From CAYOXX01 sp964408025 (GTDB taxonomy: Bacteria > Acidobacteriota > DATKUA01): DNA of 50,976 nt. Position numbers and translations under genes: made by a program. A model generated the notes under the pieces. The model saw only the letters and a program-made list of their open reading frames with translations, was not told where the DNA came from and made no database searches. The DNA lies in the NCBI GenBank assembly GCA_964408025.1, contig CAYOXX010000012.1, forward strand, positions 1 to 50,976, in the 5' to 3' direction. Below are positions 1 to 8,871 of this stretch, one piece after another (positions within the stretch are counted from its first letter, which is position 1; each line of letters opens with the position of its first letter).

Positions 1-116
1 CGGCGGCCGACGACGAACGGTATCATCATGTGGGGAAACACCACCATGTCGCGCAGCGGCAGCAGCGGTATCGCCACCCCCACAGCCAGGCTGTCTTTCT
101 TTCCTCCGATGAACAT
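1..116 (-). CDS. lon: Lon protease, N-terminal fragment (runs off the window)
   Basis: Only about the first 38 codons are present; the gene continues beyond position 1. Reading leftward from the ATG at 116, the peptide contains PLLPLRDMVVFPHM followed by IPFVVGR, the opening of the Lon N-terminal substrate-binding domain. Lon is the ATP-dependent AAA+ serine protease that degrades misfolded cytosolic proteins. A GAGGAG ribosome-binding site lies about 9 nt upstream of the ATG. It is the last gene of the minus-strand series tig-clpP-clpX-lon, an order common in bacteria. Nothing can be said about the ATPase or protease domains, which lie outside. Confidence 0.93.
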   Translation of the reverse strand, partial: MFIGGKKDSLAVGVAIPLLPLRDMVVFPHMMIPFVVGR

Positions 117-159
117 GCAACCCACTCCTCGGCACGCCGCGCCGATGGAAGTCCATTGC

Positions 160-183
160 AAAGATAACCCGGCCGCCGCCGGG
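160..183 (-). terminator. Possible weak terminator after clpX
   Basis: On the minus strand, just after the clpX stop, a 6-bp GC stem (CCCGGC at 168-173 pairing with GCCGGG at 178-183, 4-nt loop) is followed by TTATCTTT. It could attenuate read-through from clpX into lon. The U-tract is interrupted, so termination would be partial. Confidence 0.4.
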
Positions 184-189
184 CTTATG

Positions 190-1440
<1,251 letters not shown>

Positions 1441-1461
1441 TCTCTACCTCCCCGGGCGACG

Positions 1462-2061
1462 CTAGCCCGCCGCGCCGCCCTCCTTCTTGTGTATTACGCG
1501 GTCGATGACGCCGTATTCCTCCGCCTCCTGCGGCGTCATGATGAAGTCGCGGTCGGTGTCGGCCTCGATCCTCGCCAAGTCATTGCCCGTGTGGGCGGCC
1601 AGGATCTTGTTGATTGTCGCGCGCGCGCGAAGGATCTCGCGGGCCTGGATGTCGATGTCGGAGGCCTGGCCGCTGACGCCGCCGAACGGCTGGTGGATGA
1701 TGACGCGGCTGTTGGGCAGGGCGAAGCGCTTGCCCGGCGTGCCGGCCGCCAACAGCACCGCCGCCATGCTCGCCGCCTGGCCGATGCAGATGCTGGAGAC
1801 GCTTGGCTTGATGAACTGCATGGTGTCGTAGATCGCCATGCCGGCCGATATGGTGCCGCCGGGGCTGTTTATGTAGAGGCTGACGTCGCGCTCCGGGTTC
1901 TCCGCCTCGAGAAAGAGGAGCTGGGCGATCACCAAGTTGGCGATCGCGTCGTCTATCGGCGAGCCGATGAAGATGATGTTGTCCTTCAGCAGCCTCGAGT
2001 ATATGTCGTAGGCACGCTCGCCGCGCGCCGTCTGCTCCACCACCACCGGAATCAAGGCCAT
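1462..2061 (-). CDS. clpP: ATP-dependent Clp protease proteolytic subunit ClpP
   Basis: Serine peptidase (family S14) that forms the two-ring chamber docked by ClpX. The 199-aa product has the full catalytic triad: Ser98 in GQAASM, His123 in IIHQPFGG, and Asp172 in DTDRDF. The substrate-binding segment YINSPGG is intact. The ATG at 2061 starts 5 nt after the tig stop, so tig, clpP and clpX look translationally linked; the ribosome-binding site (GAGAGCTGAG) lies inside the end of tig. This is the canonical tig-clpP-clpX arrangement. No oddity was seen. Confidence 0.97.
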   Translation of the reverse strand: MALIPVVVEQTARGERAYDIYSRLLKDNIIFIGSPIDDAIANLVIAQLLFLEAENPERDVSLYINSPGGTISAGMAIYDTMQFIKPSVSSICIGQAASMAAVLLAAGTPGKRFALPNSRVIIHQPFGGVSGQASDIDIQAREILRARATINKILAAHTGNDLARIEADTDRDFIMTPQEAEEYGVIDRVIHKKEGGAAG

Positions 2062-2066
2062 ATCAC

Positions 2067-3356
2067 TCAGCTCTCGTTGATTTCGTTGTTCTCGATCAGC
2101 CAGGCGAGCACTGCGTGCTCGCGCATGTGTGCTCGCATCGACTCGAAGCTGCCGTCGCCGATCATCCTGCGGCGCAGCTCCTTGGGGTCCTCCCCGCGGG
2201 CGGCAGCCAGCGCCGCCAGCTCGGCGCTGACCTCCCCGGGCGACACCTCGATCCCCTCGCTCCCGGCGATCTTTTGTAGCAGGAGCTCACGGCGCACCGC
2301 CAGCTCGGCGGCGGGCCGCTCGGCCTTGCGGAATCCCGACCAGTCGAAGCCGATGTGGTCGGGATCGGCGCCGCTCTCGGCGATGCGGCGGCGCATCACC
2401 TCCTCCCGCGCCGCCATCTGGCGCTGCACGGCCACGGCCGGGAGCTCGAAGCCCGGATTCGAGTCGATTATCGCCTCGATCAGCTTCTCCTCGATTTCGC
2501 CGCGGCGGCGGCGCTCCATCTCTGCCTCGAGCTGGCGCCGGATCTCGCTGCGCAGCTCTTCCAGCCCGGCGAACTGCCCCAGGTCCTTGGCGAATTCGTC
2601 GTCCGCATCGGGCAACACCCGCTCCTTCAGCTCGTGGACGTCGACAGTGTAGCGTACAGAGCGCCCGGCCAGGGCGGGGTCTTCGTAATCGTCGGGGTGC
2701 TCGATGGTGAATTCGAGCCGCCTGCCCGGCTCGGCGCCGACGAGGCGGGCGGCGAGGCCGCCTATCTCCCCCTTGCCCACGGCGACCAGAACGCCCTCGC
2801 GGCGGAAGGGAACCGCCTCCTCCGCCTCGGCCTCGCCGCGCAGGTCGACCAGGGCGAAGTCCCCAGCCCGCGCGGGCCTCTCCTCGCCCAGCGGGGTGAA
2901 CGTGGCGGCGCGCCGGCGCAGTTTCTCGATCTCCTCGTCGACATGCTCGTCGCGCACCCGGTACGGCTCGCCTCGGATCGAGACCGACAGCCCAGCGTAC
3001 TTCTCCAGCTCGATCTCGGGGCTCACCTCGAAACTGGCGCTGATCCGCAGCGGAGAGCCCTCGTGGTAGTCGACCTCGTCCAGGGTGGGGCGCTCCACCG
3101 GGTGCAGGCTCTCGGAGCGGATCGCCTCTTCCATCGCCTCGGGGATGAGCTTGCTCATCACCTCCTGCCTCAGCTCGCTGGCGAAGCGCTTCCTGATCAG
3201 GCCCTCGGGCACCTTACCCTTGCGGAAGCCGGGCACCCGCAGGCCGCGGCGGAAATCGTTCAGCAGCTCGTTGTAGACCTCCTCCGCGCGCTCGCTGGGC
3301 AGCGTTATACGGATCGACCGCTTGCACCCCTCCAGATGCTTGACTTCCACTTCCAT
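2067..3356 (-). CDS. tig: Trigger factor, ribosome-associated chaperone and prolyl isomerase
   Basis: Trigger factor binds the ribosome exit tunnel and shields nascent chains. I start it at the ATG at 3356 (product 429 aa, begins MEVEVKHLEG), the usual family start; the frame stays open for 28 further codons upstream but these do not resemble the family. The ribosome-binding signature appears as VPGFRKGKVP, close to the family's GFRxGKxP (about residues 43-52). A central FKBP-type PPIase domain follows near residues 150-240, where RAGDFALVDLRG is visible, then a helical C-terminal chaperone domain rich in E/R. It heads the tig-clpP-clpX series. Confidence 0.95.
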   Translation of the reverse strand: MEVEVKHLEGCKRSIRITLPSERAEEVYNELLNDFRRGLRVPGFRKGKVPEGLIRKRFASELRQEVMSKLIPEAMEEAIRSESLHPVERPTLDEVDYHEGSPLRISASFEVSPEIELEKYAGLSVSIRGEPYRVRDEHVDEEIEKLRRRAATFTPLGEERPARAGDFALVDLRGEAEAEEAVPFRREGVLVAVGKGEIGGLAARLVGAEPGRRLEFTIEHPDDYEDPALAGRSVRYTVDVHELKERVLPDADDEFAKDLGQFAGLEELRSEIRRQLEAEMERRRRGEIEEKLIEAIIDSNPGFELPAVAVQRQMAAREEVMRRRIAESGADPDHIGFDWSGFRKAERPAAELAVRRELLLQKIAGSEGIEVSPGEVSAELAALAAARGEDPKELRRRMIGDGSFESMRAHMREHAVLAWLIENNEINES

Positions 3357-3524
3357 CTTCTGTGAGGCTCCGCTTTGCCGACGGCGCCACCTCGCGGCGA
3401 ACCGCTGTAGGGATACCCCAACGGTTTTGCTCGGTGGCATCCGGGAGCGGCTCGCGGGAAGGCGCGCATCGGCAGGAGATCGTTGAGCGCCAGCGCTTCC
3501 AACAACTAAGTAAGCGCAGCAATC

Positions 3525-4832
3525 TTACATCATCGCGTCGCGTTTGGCAAGATCTGGGGCGCCGGGCGGGCCGTCCGCACTCTCCGAGCGGCCCCTCCCG
3601 GGCTCCGCCACGCGGGCGAGCACCAGCGCCAGGGTCAGGGCCGCCAACGCCGCGGCGACGCAGAACGGCAACTCGTAGAAGAAGTAGCCTGCAAGCCAGC
3701 CCGTAAGCAGCGGCCCGAGGCCGAGGCCAAGGCCGAAGGCGGCGGTCAAAACGCTGATCTGCTTGGCCTCGGCGCCGCGCGGGGCGAGGTCGGCTGCCAG
3801 GGCGTAGCTGGTGGGAGCGACGGCGGAGATGGCCAGACCTTGCAGCGCCAGGATCGCGATGAGCTGCAGTGTCGAGCCCGCAAAGCCCGCCGCGATCACC
3901 GCGGGGCAGAGCAAAAAGAGTCCCGCCGCCATCACCGGCTTGCGACCGATCCTGTCGCCGAGCCTGCCCATCGGGATCTGGAAAAGGATGTTGATGAACA
4001 GGATGGTGCTGATGGCCACCCCGAACTCCGCCGCGCCCTGCTCCAGCCTTGCGTTGATCTGCTTTTCCAGCGGGCCCAGCAGGGACACGATCGAGGCGGT
4101 GACAACGCTGATCAAGCCCAGGATCGGCAGCCCGCCGCGCGCGAAGAGGGCTCCGAACGTGTGCCGGCGCGCGGGCGGGAGTTCGGCGGGGCGTGACCTC
4201 TCCGGCTCGGAGACGACCAGGGCGAACAGCGCCGTCCCCAGCAGGATCAGTGCCGCCGCGGCGGCGAAGGTGACGTAGTAGCCGAAGGCAGTGAGCAGGA
4301 GGCCGCCCGTCAGCGGCCCGACGGCGAACCCGACGTGGCGCGCAGTGGTGTAGACTGCCATGGCGGCGCCCCGGTTCCCGCGGCTCGTGTAGCCGGAGAT
4401 GAGCGCGAACGAGGTTGGCACGTTCAGCGCCACGCCCAGCCCCTGCAGGCAGCGCAGCGCCAGCAGGTCCGCGAATCCCGAGGCCAGCGTGAAGCCGTAG
4501 GTGGCGGCGGCCAGGATGCCGAGGCCGGCCACCGCGAACGCCTTGCGGTGCCCGGTGCGGTCGCTGAGCCAGCCGACGAGCGGCTGCAGCAGCGCGCCGG
4601 CGAAACCGTATACGGTCAGCAGCAGACCGACAAGCAGTTCTTCGGGAACCTGCAGCGAGGGGTCGTGGAAATCGCCGAAGAACAGCGGCAGCACGGCCCA
4701 GAGGAAGCTGTTTCCCAGCGCGTCGCAGAAGCGCACCATGGCGATGGCGTACACCTGGCCGGGCACCCCGAGCAGGGACGCCTTCGCCTCGCCGCCTCCT
4801 AGCGCGGCGTCGGAGTTGTGGTGAGCTGTCAT
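3525..4832 (-). CDS. Major facilitator superfamily transporter, 12 membrane segments
   Basis: A 435-aa polytopic membrane protein with about twelve hydrophobic segments split by a cytoplasmic loop near residues 205-225 (rich in R and P). Motif A of the MFS appears between TM2 and TM3 as GWLSDRTGHRKAF, and a second copy as GRLGDRIGRKPV between TM8 and TM9. This is the drug:H+ antiporter-like layout (12 TMS), so export of a small molecule is likely, but the substrate cannot be read from sequence. It sits between two tRNA genes upstream and tig downstream on the same strand and may be read from the tRNA promoter. The stop is TAA at 3525-3527. Confidence 0.88.
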   Translation of the reverse strand: MTAHHNSDAALGGGEAKASLLGVPGQVYAIAMVRFCDALGNSFLWAVLPLFFGDFHDPSLQVPEELLVGLLLTVYGFAGALLQPLVGWLSDRTGHRKAFAVAGLGILAAATYGFTLASGFADLLALRCLQGLGVALNVPTSFALISGYTSRGNRGAAMAVYTTARHVGFAVGPLTGGLLLTAFGYYVTFAAAAALILLGTALFALVVSEPERSRPAELPPARRHTFGALFARGGLPILGLISVVTASIVSLLGPLEKQINARLEQGAAEFGVAISTILFINILFQIPMGRLGDRIGRKPVMAAGLFLLCPAVIAAGFAGSTLQLIAILALQGLAISAVAPTSYALAADLAPRGAEAKQISVLTAAFGLGLGLGPLLTGWLAGYFFYELPFCVAAALAALTLALVLARVAEPGRGRSESADGPPGAPDLAKRDAMM

Positions 4833-4860
4833 GCCGTAAGCTGGCCTCTCTGCCCGGCCC

Positions 4861-4879
4861 GCGGCACGGCGCGTGCCGC
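4861..4879 (-). terminator. Strong hairpin downstream of tRNA-Leu
   Basis: GCGGCACG (4861-4868) and CGTGCCGC (4872-4879) form a perfect 8-bp stem with a 3-nt loop. It lies in the 92-nt gap between tRNA-Leu and the MFS start on the minus strand. No T-tract follows, so this may be a tRNA trailer processing or pausing structure instead of a classical terminator. Confidence 0.4.
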
Positions 4880-4923
4880 CCCGGCGGGCGCTCCGGCGTG
4901 GAGGGTTGGGTGGCTGCCACGGC

Positions 4924-5008
4924 TGGTGCGAACGGGGGGATTCGAACCCCCATGGGTCTCCCCACTGGATCCTAAATCCAGCGCGTCTGCCGATTCCGCC
5001 ACGTTCGC
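4924..5008 (-). tRNA. tRNA-Leu (anticodon TAG), CCA encoded
   Basis: Read on the minus strand it folds as a class II tRNA. The 7-bp acceptor stem is GCGAACG/CGTTCGC. The anticodon stem CTGGA/TCCAG holds the loop TTTAGGA, giving anticodon TAG. A short variable arm (TGGGGAGACCCA) and the T-arm GGGGGTTCGAATCCCCC follow. The discriminator is A and the 3' CCA is encoded. It reads CUA and related Leu codons. It is 9 nt downstream of tRNA-Lys, in a two-gene tRNA transcript. Confidence 0.96.
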
Positions 5009-5017
5009 TGAAAAAAA

Positions 5018-5092
5018 TGGTGAGCCGCGAAGGATTCGAACCTTCAACCTACTGATTAAGAGTCAGTTGCTCTACCGTTGAGCTAGCGGCCC
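5018..5092 (-). tRNA. tRNA-Lys (anticodon CTT), CCA encoded
   Basis: Minus-strand cloverleaf: acceptor GGGCCGC with GCGGCTC (one G-U pair at 2-71), D-arm GCTCAACGGTAGAGC, anticodon stem ACTGA/TCAGT with loop CTCTTAA giving CTT, and T-arm GAAGGTTCGAATCCTTC. The 3' CCA is encoded. The CTT isoacceptor reads AAG, the favoured Lys codon in this GC-rich genome. It is the first gene after the promoter at 5103-5131. Confidence 0.96.
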
Positions 5093-5102
5093 GCCGCCGG
5101 AT

Positions 5103-5131
5103 TGTATAGACCACCATCCGCCCCTTGTCAA
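5103..5131 (-). promoter_or_regulatory. Sigma-70-type promoter of the tRNA-Lys/tRNA-Leu transcript
   Basis: On the minus strand TTGACA (5131-5126) is separated by exactly 17 nt from TATACA (5108-5103). The expected start falls a few nt before the tRNA-Lys 5' end. This is a near-perfect housekeeping promoter, as expected for a stable-RNA gene. Confidence 0.85.
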
Positions 5132-5184
5132 CAGCCCGAAGCGGCCGTTGCGGGCCCGCCGCGCGGCCGCTACAATGGCCTCCC

Positions 5185-5583
5185 ATGGCCTCCAGGCACA
5201 GCGTACGCACCGGCCGCAGGTGCGAGCTGGTGGACATCACCTCGGCCGCCGCCGAGGCGGTTGCCGCCTCAGGCTGCCGCCAGGGACTCTGCACCGTCTA
5301 CTGCCCGCACACTACCGCCGCCGTTGCCGTCAACGAGGGCGCCGATCCGGCCGTCGCCGCCGACATCCTCGAGCTCCTGGAGAAGCTGGTCCCCGCCGGC
5401 GGGCGCTACCGCCACGCCGAGGGCAACTCCGACGCCCACATCAAGGCCGCGCTCGTCGGCCCCGGCGTCACCGTTCCTGTCGAGGGCGGCAAGCTGGCCC
5501 TCGGCACCTGGCAGCGCATCTTCTTCTGCGAGTTCGACGGCCCCCGCAGCCGATCCGTGATCATATCCGTCACTCCCGCCTGA
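5185..5583 (+). CDS. YjbQ-family protein (UPF0047)
   Basis: A 132-aa protein of the YjbQ/UPF0047 family, small trimeric beta-proteins with metal-binding histidines; some members show thiamine-phosphate synthase activity in vitro, but the biological role is unsettled. Recognisable motifs are CPHTTAAVAVNEGADP, HAEGNSDAHI and LGTWQRIFFCEFDGPR, in family order. I use the ATG at 5185 because the family begins near here; an in-frame upstream extension to 5125 would overlap the tRNA promoter. The gene stands alone between the divergent tRNA promoter and the flagellin promoter. Confidence 0.85.
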   Translation: MASRHSVRTGRRCELVDITSAAAEAVAASGCRQGLCTVYCPHTTAAVAVNEGADPAVAADILELLEKLVPAGGRYRHAEGNSDAHIKAALVGPGVTVPVEGGKLALGTWQRIFFCEFDGPRSRSVIISVTPA

Positions 5584-5591
5584 TACACCGC

Positions 5592-5618
5592 TAAAGGTTT
5601 ACGCCGCCCGGCCGATAA
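5592..5618 (+). promoter_or_regulatory. Sigma-28 (FliA) promoter of the flagellin gene
   Basis: TAAA (5592-5595), a 15-nt spacer, then GCCGATAA (5611-5618). This matches the enterobacterial sigma-28 consensus TAAA-N15-GCCGATAA exactly, with GTTT-like bases following the -35. It lies 86 nt upstream of a flagellin ATG, the classic target of this sigma factor. The prediction is that the flagellin is a late (class 3) flagellar gene under FliA/FlgM control. Confidence 0.93.
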
Positions 5619-5623
5619 ATATG

Positions 5624-5641
5624 GCGGCAAGCATTTGCCGC
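5624..5641 (+). promoter_or_regulatory. Hairpin at the start of the flagellin leader
   Basis: GCGGCAA (5624-5630) and TTGCCGC (5635-5641) form a perfect 7-bp stem with loop GCAT. It begins about where sigma-28 transcription should start, so the mRNA would open with a 5' hairpin. Such structures can stabilise abundant flagellin mRNA or bind a post-transcriptional regulator; which applies here is not shown. Confidence 0.5.
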
Positions 5642-5703
5642 GTTACCGCAGTACAAGGCACGGCACGGTGGCCGTGTCCCCATCATTCACGGAGGAATGA
5701 GCC

Positions 5704-6615
5704 ATGGGCAGCTTCTCTATCATCAACAACATCGCGGCGATCAACGCGCAAAACCGCCTGATCGTCACGGACCTCAACCTGCGCCGGACGCTGACGCGAC
5801 TCAGCTCCGGCCTCCGCATCAACACCAGCGGCGACGACGCCGCGGGCCTGGCCATCGCCGACGGCCTGCGCGCCGACGTCCGCGCACTCAACCAGGCGGC
5901 CCGCAACGCCAACGACGGCGTCAGCCTGCTGCAGACCGCCGACACGGCGCTCAACGAGATCACTCTGATGCTGACGCGCGCCGTGACCCTGGCCGAGCAG
6001 GCGGCCAGCGGCACCTCGGGCGAGGACCTCTCCGACTCCAAGCTCGCCTTGGACGACGAGTTCCAGGACATCCTCTCCGAGATTGAGCGCATCGCCCAGA
6101 GCGTCGAGTTCAACGAGCTCAACCTGCTCGGCGGCGCCAGCACCGGCACGAGCACCGGCACGCCGGTGATCACCATCCAGGTCGGCCTGGACGACAGCGC
6201 GGCCGCCAAGATCAACATCAACACCGTTTCGGTCAACGTTCAGGGAACCGCCACCAGCAGCTTTACCAAGGGAACCTCGACCACGCGCACCAGCCTCCAG
6301 CTCGGTATGAGCGGCGCCGACCTGCAGACAGCCTCCGCCGCGGTGGCGACGCTGAGCTCGCTGCAGAGCGCGATCACCAACGTGGCGCGCACGCGCGGCA
6401 CTCTCGGTTCCGGCATCAACCGGCTGAACACGACCACGACGATCATCCGCTCTCTGGCCAGCAACCTGCAGAGCGCGGAGAGCCAGATCCGCGATGCCGA
6501 CATCGCGAGCGAGATCGTCAGCCTGACCCAGTTCCAGATCCTGACGCAGACCGGCATGGCTGCTTTGGCGCAGGCCAATCTATCGGCCCAGAATGTTCTG
6601 ACTCTGCTGCGGTAG
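5704..6615 (+). CDS. Flagellin
   Basis: Structural subunit of the flagellar filament. The 303-aa length is that of a minimal flagellin with D0 and D1 domains and little or no D2/D3. The N-terminal helix contains NNIAAINAQN and LSSGLRINTSGDDAAGLAIA, both diagnostic. The C-terminal D0 helix has DADIASE and ends QANLSAQNVLTLLR, needed for secretion and polymerisation. The middle (about residues 140-200) is a short T/S-rich stretch. The ribosome-binding site GGAGG lies 8 nt before the ATG. It is monocistronic, with a sigma-28 promoter upstream and a GC hairpin downstream; no other flagellar gene is in the window. Confidence 0.96.
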   Translation: MGSFSIINNIAAINAQNRLIVTDLNLRRTLTRLSSGLRINTSGDDAAGLAIADGLRADVRALNQAARNANDGVSLLQTADTALNEITLMLTRAVTLAEQAASGTSGEDLSDSKLALDDEFQDILSEIERIAQSVEFNELNLLGGASTGTSTGTPVITIQVGLDDSAAAKININTVSVNVQGTATSSFTKGTSTTRTSLQLGMSGADLQTASAAVATLSSLQSAITNVARTRGTLGSGINRLNTTTTIIRSLASNLQSAESQIRDADIASEIVSLTQFQILTQTGMAALAQANLSAQNVLTLLR

Positions 6616-6674
6616 CCTCGCGTCGAAGCGCCGGCTGATCTACGCCAGGCGCGAAGAGTGGAAGTCTATATGCA

Positions 6675-6706
6675 GGCGCGCGGGGGCCTCCGGGCTCCCG
6701 CGCGCC
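6675..6706 (+). terminator. Hairpin downstream of flagellin
   Basis: A perfect 10-bp inverted repeat (GGCGCGCGGG at 6675-6684 with CCCGCGCGCC at 6697-6706) lies 60 nt after the flagellin stop. It is very stable but has no T-tract, so it may act as a 3' stability element or terminate with help. Confidence 0.5.
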
Positions 6707-6732
6707 GATACGCCTGCGCGGCCCGTTCCCGT

Positions 6733-6761
6733 TTGACATACCGCCGGCTCGCCGCGATAAT
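6733..6761 (+). promoter_or_regulatory. Sigma-70-type promoter of the alanine symporter
   Basis: TTGACA (6733-6738), 17-nt spacer, GATAAT (6756-6761): five of six in the -10 and six of six in the -35. The predicted start near 6768 leaves a leader of about 44 nt to the ATG at 6812. Confidence 0.8.
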
Positions 6762-6811
6762 CGCTGCCTGACGGCGCCGAGACGCCGCGGCAGACCGGAA
6801 GGCGGGGCGGG

Positions 6812-8260
6812 ATGATCGAGTTCCTCGACTGGCTCCTCGACGCGACCAAGTACGTCTCCGACAACATCTGGTGGCCCGGAATCGTGGTGCTGCTCTTCGG
6901 CTGCGGCGTCATCCTGACGCTCGCCACCGGCTTCATCCAAATCCGCAAGCTGCCGGCCGCCCTGCGCCTTATCGCCCGCGGCGCCGCCGGCAAGGACAAG
7001 AAGGGCGGCAGGGGGGACATCACACCCTTCCAGGCCCTGATGACGGCGCTGAGCGCCACGGTTGGCAACGGCAACATCGCCGGCGTCGCCACCGCCATCT
7101 TCATCGGCGGCCCAGGGGCGATCTTCTGGATGTGGCTTACCGCCCTGTTCGGGATGAGCACCAAGTACGCCGAGGCGGTGCTGGGCCAGGTATTCCGTCG
7201 CGAGAACGAGGACGGCACCTTCAGCGGCGGCGCCATGTACTACTGCCGCGACGGCGTCCGCTGGAAGCCGGTGGCGGTCTTCCTGGGCGCCTTCTTCGCG
7301 CTGGCCGGCGCGGTGACGGCCGTCATCGGCACCGGCAACATGGCCCAGAGCAACTCGATGACCCTCAGTATGCTCGAGCAGTTCAAGATCGAGCAGGGGA
7401 CCGAAACCTACTTCTGGGCCAGCCTCGCCATGGGACTCCTGATCGCCACCATGGTCGGGATGGTGATCCTGGGCGGCGTCAAGCGGATCGGCAAGGTGGC
7501 CGAGAAGCTGGTCCCGACAATGATACTGCTTTACTTCGCTGGCGCCATCGTCATCATCCTGATGAACGCCGAGCGCGTGCCCTGGGCCGTGAGCGTCATC
7601 GTCGGCTCCGCCTTCAGCGGCTCGGCGGCCGTCGGCGGCTTCGCAGGCGCCAGCATGCGATACGCCATCATCCAGGGGGTCAGCCGCGGCGTGCTCTCCA
7701 ACGAGTCCGGCCTCGGTTCGGCCTCGATAGCCCACGGCGCCGCCCGCACCGACAACCCGGTGCGCCAGGGAATGGTGGCGATGACCGGCACCTTCATCGA
7801 CACCATCGTCGTCTGCAGCCTCACCGCGCTGGTGATCGTGCTGACCGGTGCTATGGAAACCGGCTACAACTCGGTGGCCCTCACCCGCGCCGGCTTCGAG
7901 CTCCAGCTCGGCTGGTTCGGCGGCACGGTGGTCAGCTGCGGCTCCTTCCTCTTCGGCTTCTCGACACTGCTGGGCTGGTGCTACTACGGCGAGCAGTGCA
8001 TACGCTACCTGCTCGGCTCCTGGGTGATCAGACCCTACAGGATTCTCTTCATCGTCTTCCTCTTCATCGGCGCCATGCTGCAAGGGCGCTACCTGCAGAT
8101 CGTCTGGAACATCGGCGTAATCGCCAACGCCTTCATGGCCTTCCCAAACCTCATCGGGCTCATACTGCTCAGCGGCCTCATCGCCCGGCTGACCGCCAAG
8201 GCGCTGCACATCGGCATCGACAAGCCGTGGAGGCCCGACCTCGAGGAGGTGCGGCGATGA
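6812..8260 (+). CDS. Sodium:alanine (amino acid) symporter, AGCS family
   Basis: An inner-membrane carrier of the alanine/glycine:cation symporter family, importing small neutral amino acids with Na+ or H+. The 482-aa protein has about 10-11 hydrophobic helices. Family hallmarks are ALSATVGNGNIAGVATAI with the following GGPGAIFWMW segment, KYAEAVLGQ, and GVSRGVLSNESGLGSA. The start is supported by a G-rich ribosome-binding site (GGAAGGCGGGG). The stop overlaps the next start in ATGA, so the downstream lipoprotein is translationally coupled. Confidence 0.94.
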   Translation: MIEFLDWLLDATKYVSDNIWWPGIVVLLFGCGVILTLATGFIQIRKLPAALRLIARGAAGKDKKGGRGDITPFQALMTALSATVGNGNIAGVATAIFIGGPGAIFWMWLTALFGMSTKYAEAVLGQVFRRENEDGTFSGGAMYYCRDGVRWKPVAVFLGAFFALAGAVTAVIGTGNMAQSNSMTLSMLEQFKIEQGTETYFWASLAMGLLIATMVGMVILGGVKRIGKVAEKLVPTMILLYFAGAIVIILMNAERVPWAVSVIVGSAFSGSAAVGGFAGASMRYAIIQGVSRGVLSNESGLGSASIAHGAARTDNPVRQGMVAMTGTFIDTIVVCSLTALVIVLTGAMETGYNSVALTRAGFELQLGWFGGTVVSCGSFLFGFSTLLGWCYYGEQCIRYLLGSWVIRPYRILFIVFLFIGAMLQGRYLQIVWNIGVIANAFMAFPNLIGLILLSGLIARLTAKALHIGIDKPWRPDLEEVRR

Positions 8261-8805
8261 GGAGAGCCCTAGTCGCCCTGGCCATCATCCCTTTGCTGCT
8301 GCTGAACTCGGCCTGCGGGCCGGGGATGGACACCTACGAGGGAGCCTTGGACAGCGACCGCGAGGCGCGCGAGAAGATGATGACCGCGCTCGGCCTGATG
8401 CGCGACGCCGGCGCCCTGGCCGAAAGCGAACCCGAGTTGGCGGAGCGCAAACGCGGCGAGGCGGTCGACGCCTACGTCGTTGCTCTGGCATCGTGGGCGG
8501 ATGCCGAGGAGGTCTACCGCGGGCTGATCGAGCGCTTCCCTGGCGACCCCACCTACCTCAACAACCTCGCTAACCTACTCTACAGCAAGGCTCTCAGCGG
8601 CCTCGATCCCAACCTAGAGGGCCTCGGGGAAGCCGAACGCCTGATGGACGAAGCTCTGGCGCGGCACGACAGCGGGATCTTCAGGCGCAACCTCGAGCTG
8701 ATCGAAACCCTGCGCGGAGACGAGGAGACCGCGAGGACGGTGGAGGATAACGTCGCGCTGGTCGAGGAGCTGGCGCGCCTGGCGAGCGCCGCTGAGCCTA
8801 GTTAG
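8257..8805 (+). CDS. Predicted lipoprotein with TPR-like helices
   Basis: A 182-aa protein I cannot assign to a named family. The ATG at 8257 overlaps the symporter stop. A signal sequence ends in the lipobox LNSAC (Cys near residue 20), predicting a lipid-anchored envelope protein. The remainder is alpha-helical and charged; residues about 75-130 (AEEVYRGLIERFPGDPTYLNN) have the look of a tetratricopeptide repeat. Coupling to the amino acid symporter suggests joint expression, not a proven joint function. Confidence 0.72.
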   Translation: MRRALVALAIIPLLLLNSACGPGMDTYEGALDSDREAREKMMTALGLMRDAGALAESEPELAERKRGEAVDAYVVALASWADAEEVYRGLIERFPGDPTYLNNLANLLYSKALSGLDPNLEGLGEAERLMDEALARHDSGIFRRNLELIETLRGDEETARTVEDNVALVEELARLASAAEPS

Positions 8806-8871
8806 CCACTACTCCATACAACCGTTCACCGCTTACCGGGAGTTGTCGCCTTGGCGCCCCCCGCCCCCCGG

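Noticed and set aside
3357..3524. A small RNA or tRNA-like element between tig and the MFS gene
   Set aside because: A stretch contains a TTCG loop flanked by GC bases, but no cloverleaf or recognised RNA fold could be drawn.
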